From Campylobacter sp. UBA1713 (lineage in GTDB: Bacteria; Campylobacterota; Campylobacteria; Campylobacterales; Campylobacteraceae): a stretch of DNA of 6,653 nucleotides. The stretch lies in NCBI GenBank assembly GCA_002317305.1, contig DCIZ01000012.1:18526-25178 (forward strand), written 5' to 3'. The position numbers were made by a program, and so were the translations under genes. Position 1 is the stretch's first letter, and the number at the start of each line of letters is the position of its first letter. Positions 4,729 through 6,653 of the stretch are shown here, piece after piece. Under the pieces are notes generated by a model that did not search any database, was not told the origin of the DNA, and saw nothing but the letters and a program-made list of their open reading frames with translations.

Positions 4729-6498
4729 TCACTTTTTAAACTGCATCGAGTATAGCATCTTGTAGATGCCGTTTTCTACGCTCATGAGCTCCTCATGCGT
4801 GCCGCTTTCAGCGATATTGCCTTCGTTTATGACTATGATCTTGTCGGCGTTTTGCACCGTCGAAAGTCTGTGTGCTATGACAAACACCGTCTTCTCTTTC
4901 ATGAGGTTGTCGATGGCTTTTTGGACGACTGCTTCGGCTTTGTTGTCAAGTGCGCTTGTGGCTTCGTCCAAGATGAGAATAGGTGCATTTTTTAAAAATG
5001 CGCGTGCGATGGCTACACGCTGCTTCTGCCCGCCACTGAGTAACACGCCCCTTTCGCCTATGACGGTGTCGATGCCATCTTTTAGCCCGTTAATGAACTC
5101 GTCTAAGTAAGCCATCTCCACAGCGCGCTTTACCTCCTCCTCTGTGGCGTTTAGCCTGCCTAGCATGATGTTTTGGCGAATGGTGCCGTCAAAGAGGAAG
5201 TTGTCTTGAAAAACGACAGAGATGTTTTCACGTAGCGAGTGAAGTGTGTAGTCTCTTACATCTGTGCCGTTTATGGTTATGCTTCCGCCGCTAACGTCAT
5301 AAAAGCGTGGCAGTAGGCTTACGCTGGTAGTCTTTCCGCCACCGCTGTTGCCGACAAAGGCGATGGTTTGACCTTTTTTTGCCTCAAACGAGATGTCTTT
5401 TAGAATTTGTTTGCTTTTGTCATAAGCAAATTTGACTTCGTTAAATTTTATCTCTACTTCTTTGCTTGCATCTAGCGTTTTTGCGTTCTCTTTGTCTTTT
5501 ATGCTAGGCTGGGTGTCAAGTAGCCCAAAGACTATATCCATCGCAAAAAAGGCTTGGTTTATGGCGGCGAGGTTTGAGCCTATATTTTTCATCGGCGTGT
5601 AGAGCAAGATGAGTGCGGTGATGAAGCTGACAAAGTTACCTGTGGTTATCTGTCCGCTCAAAATGAGGTGGTTGCCGTAGCCTATAGTGCCAGCGATGCC
5701 AAAGCTGACGATGGTGTGCATAGCAGGGCTAAGCCACTGTGTGCGCTGAACCATGCGAATTTTTAGGCGAAAGATGCCAGAGAGTATATCTCTAAATTTG
5801 CTTGTTTGAAATTCGCCGAGGTTGTAACTAGCGATGGTTTTGTTGCCAGAAAAGGTCTCGTTGTAAGCGCCGATGGCAGCAGATTCTGTGAGCATCGACT
5901 TTCCCATGACCTCTTTCATCCGTTTTTTTAGGCTTAAAACAGGAATGAAAGCGACTAAAAGCATGACGACAGCGATGATGGCAAGCTGCCACGAGTTGTA
6001 AAACAAGACACCGATGAGAAAGAGAGATGAAAATATGCGTTGAGAAAACTGGCTTAAGTTGCCGAGTAGTCCGCCACATGCTACATCTGCCATGTTGTTA
6101 AACTGGACTATGACATCACCGCTTTTTTTTGTGTCAAAAAAATTTGTTTGGTAGGTGAGTAGCTTTTGGTAAAGTTCAAATTTTAGCGCGTGTGTGATCT
6201 TCGTGCTACTCCACGTCGAGAGGTAGGCAGAGGCGTATTTTAATGCGCCTTGAAGTGCGGTTACGCCCACGATGGCACCAGCGATGTACCACGGCGAAAA
6301 GGCGGCGTTTTTCTCTACCATGACCACGTCCATGTATGGTTTTAGTGCGAGTGCTATAGCACCGTCAAGCGAGCCTATAGGGATGGCGATGAGGAGCGAG
6401 AGGAGGGAGCGAAACCAGTATGGTTTTACGTATTTCCACATTCTTTTGTAGTTTTTTACAAATTCGATCTTTTGTAGGTCTTTTAAGTTAAAACTCAT
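4729..6498 (-). CDS. msbA: MsbA-type lipid A/lipid flippase, ABC half-transporter
   Basis: This 589-residue protein is a full-length exporter half-transporter, with an N-terminal membrane domain and a C-terminal ATPase, that works as a homodimer in the inner membrane. Hydrophobic segments lie roughly at residues 31-53, 70-90, 155-190 (two helices) and 260-305 (two helices). In the ATPase part, Walker A is GNSGGGKT (383-390), the Q-loop Gln is 431, the signature is LSGGQ (487-491), Walker B is ILILDE (507-512) with catalytic Glu512, the D-loop is SALD (515-518) and the switch His is 543. Every catalytic element is intact. Length and layout fit MsbA, which flips lipid A core to the periplasmic face. 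A general multidrug or lipid exporter role cannot be excluded from sequence, since the substrate is not readable from motifs. The ATG at 6498 has a modest AAAGAG upstream and lies about 26 bases from a good promoter. Confidence 0.9.
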   Translation of the reverse strand: MSFNLKDLQKIEFVKNYKRMWKYVKPYWFRSLLSLLIAIPIGSLDGAIALALKPYMDVVMVEKNAAFSPWYIAGAIVGVTALQGALKYASAYLSTWSSTKITHALKFELYQKLLTYQTNFFDTKKSGDVIVQFNNMADVACGGLLGNLSQFSQRIFSSLFLIGVLFYNSWQLAIIAVVMLLVAFIPVLSLKKRMKEVMGKSMLTESAAIGAYNETFSGNKTIASYNLGEFQTSKFRDILSGIFRLKIRMVQRTQWLSPAMHTIVSFGIAGTIGYGNHLILSGQITTGNFVSFITALILLYTPMKNIGSNLAAINQAFFAMDIVFGLLDTQPSIKDKENAKTLDASKEVEIKFNEVKFAYDKSKQILKDISFEAKKGQTIAFVGNSGGGKTTSVSLLPRFYDVSGGSITINGTDVRDYTLHSLRENISVVFQDNFLFDGTIRQNIMLGRLNATEEEVKRAVEMAYLDEFINGLKDGIDTVIGERGVLLSGGQKQRVAIARAFLKNAPILILDEATSALDNKAEAVVQKAIDNLMKEKTVFVIAHRLSTVQNADKIIVINEGNIAESGTHEELMSVENGIYKMLYSMQFKK

Positions 6499-6531
6499 CT
6501 TTTACTCTTTGTGATTTATTTTTAGGAGTGG

Positions 6532-6540
6532 ATTTTAACA
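6532..6540 (-). promoter_or_regulatory. Candidate extended -10 promoter of msbA
   Basis: On the minus strand TGTTAAAAT combines a TG extension with the -10 box TAAAAT (6532-6537), close to the Campylobacter sigma-70 pattern. Transcription would start near 6525 and give a leader of about 26 bases. T-rich sequence lies upstream, where Campylobacter promoters carry AT-rich periodic signals in place of a -35 box. This is predicted from sequence alone. Confidence 0.55.
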
Positions 6541-6543
6541 CAA

Positions 6544-6558
6544 TGCTTTTTAAAAGCA
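6544..6558. promoter_or_regulatory. Inverted repeat over the msbA promoter spacer, possible operator
   Basis: TGCTTTT (6544-6550) and AAAAGCA (6552-6558) are perfect 7-base arms around one central base, placed just upstream of the proposed -10 box in the spacer/-35 area. The position suits a regulator site, but the arms are AT-rich and could arise by chance. Confidence 0.3.
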
Positions 6559-6566
6559 GTTTAAAA

Positions 6567-6591
6567 CAGAAAACAGAAATTTGCTAGCAAA
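6567..6591 (+). repeat. Short copy 3 of the heptamer plus AAATTTGC element
   Basis: CAGAAAA (6567-6573) and CAGAAAT (6574-6580) are two phased heptamers. They run into AAATTTGC (6577-6584) and, after TA, GCAAA (6587-6591), so TTTGCTAGCAAA (6580-6591) is a perfect 12-base palindrome. The layout is the same as copies 1 and 2 but shorter. It lies upstream of the msbA promoter, presumably 3' of whatever gene is beyond the window edge. Confidence 0.55.
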
Positions 6592-6653
6592 GCGACTTTT
6601 GGGGTCGCAGGGGCTTGCCCCCGTCCCACGTCCCTCGCCGTTTTTCTTTGAGA
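6592..6653. other. GC-rich non-coding right edge with two hairpins
   Basis: GCGAC (6592-6596) pairs with GTCGC (6604-6608). GGGGC (6610-6614) pairs with GCCCC (6617-6621) around a 2-base loop. The stretch is clearly more GC-rich than the genes around it, and I see no supportable coding sequence. It may be a dispersed repeat or the terminator region of a minus-strand gene beyond the window. In the minus-strand reading the hairpins precede a T-rich stretch (TTTCTGTTTTCTGTTTT), which would fit termination. Confidence 0.4.

Noticed and set aside
6123..6130. Eight-A run (minus strand) in msbA as a phase-variable switch
   Set aside because: The frame is intact. The run encodes Thr-Lys-Lys-Ser in a full-length protein, and nothing indicates off-frame variants. 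A similar run in bcp (4020-4027) was set aside for the same reason.

Overview
The window looks like chromosomal DNA of a Campylobacterota member, most likely a Campylobacter of the concisus/curvus/showae/rectus type rather than C. jejuni. This is an inference from three things: the gene families, the intermediate base composition, and the very dense octamer CAAATTTG (21 copies counted by hand). The tautomerase-Bcp pair is also, as I recall, adjacent in C. jejuni. No rRNA, tRNA, CRISPR array or transposase was seen.

All six genes lie on the minus strand, so transcription runs from right to left. In transcription order they are: an MsbA-type lipid A/lipid flippase ABC transporter (4729-6498); a 147-base gap; a 71-residue 4-oxalocrotonate tautomerase family protein (4366-4581); a Bcp/PrxQ peroxiredoxin (3878-4369, 4-base overlap); 3-isopropylmalate dehydrogenase LeuB (2772-3842); a 95-base gap; a 571-residue giant-helix coiled-coil protein of unknown function (961-2676); and a farnesyl/geranylgeranyl diphosphate synthase IspA (135-971, 11-base overlap). 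The tautomerase-to-ispA set is compact and could form one transcription unit, although the 95-base gap before the coiled-coil gene leaves room for an internal signal. MsbA has its own candidate promoter. The combined theme is loose: envelope lipid export, peroxide defence, leucine synthesis and isoprenoid synthesis.

The parts that are not routine are the following. (1) The coiled-coil protein keeps one unbroken leucine heptad register for 56 heptads, with Lys or Asn at nearly every other core position. Its middle is built from near-identical modules of about 35 residues that repeat at the DNA level, down to synonymous codons. (2) A composite non-coding element occurs three times: at 41-101 downstream of ispA, at 4651-4724 downstream of msbA, and at 6567-6591 upstream of msbA. 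It consists of 7-base units of the form CRGAAAA phased head to tail, followed by an AAATTTGC/GCAAATTT inverted repeat with a variable loop. (3) CAAATTTG is heavily over-represented in genes, in all three codon phases, and between genes, which points to a DNA-level role. (4) GC-rich hairpin sequence at both window edges (1-40 and 6592-6627) looks like dispersed repeat material rather than coding sequence.
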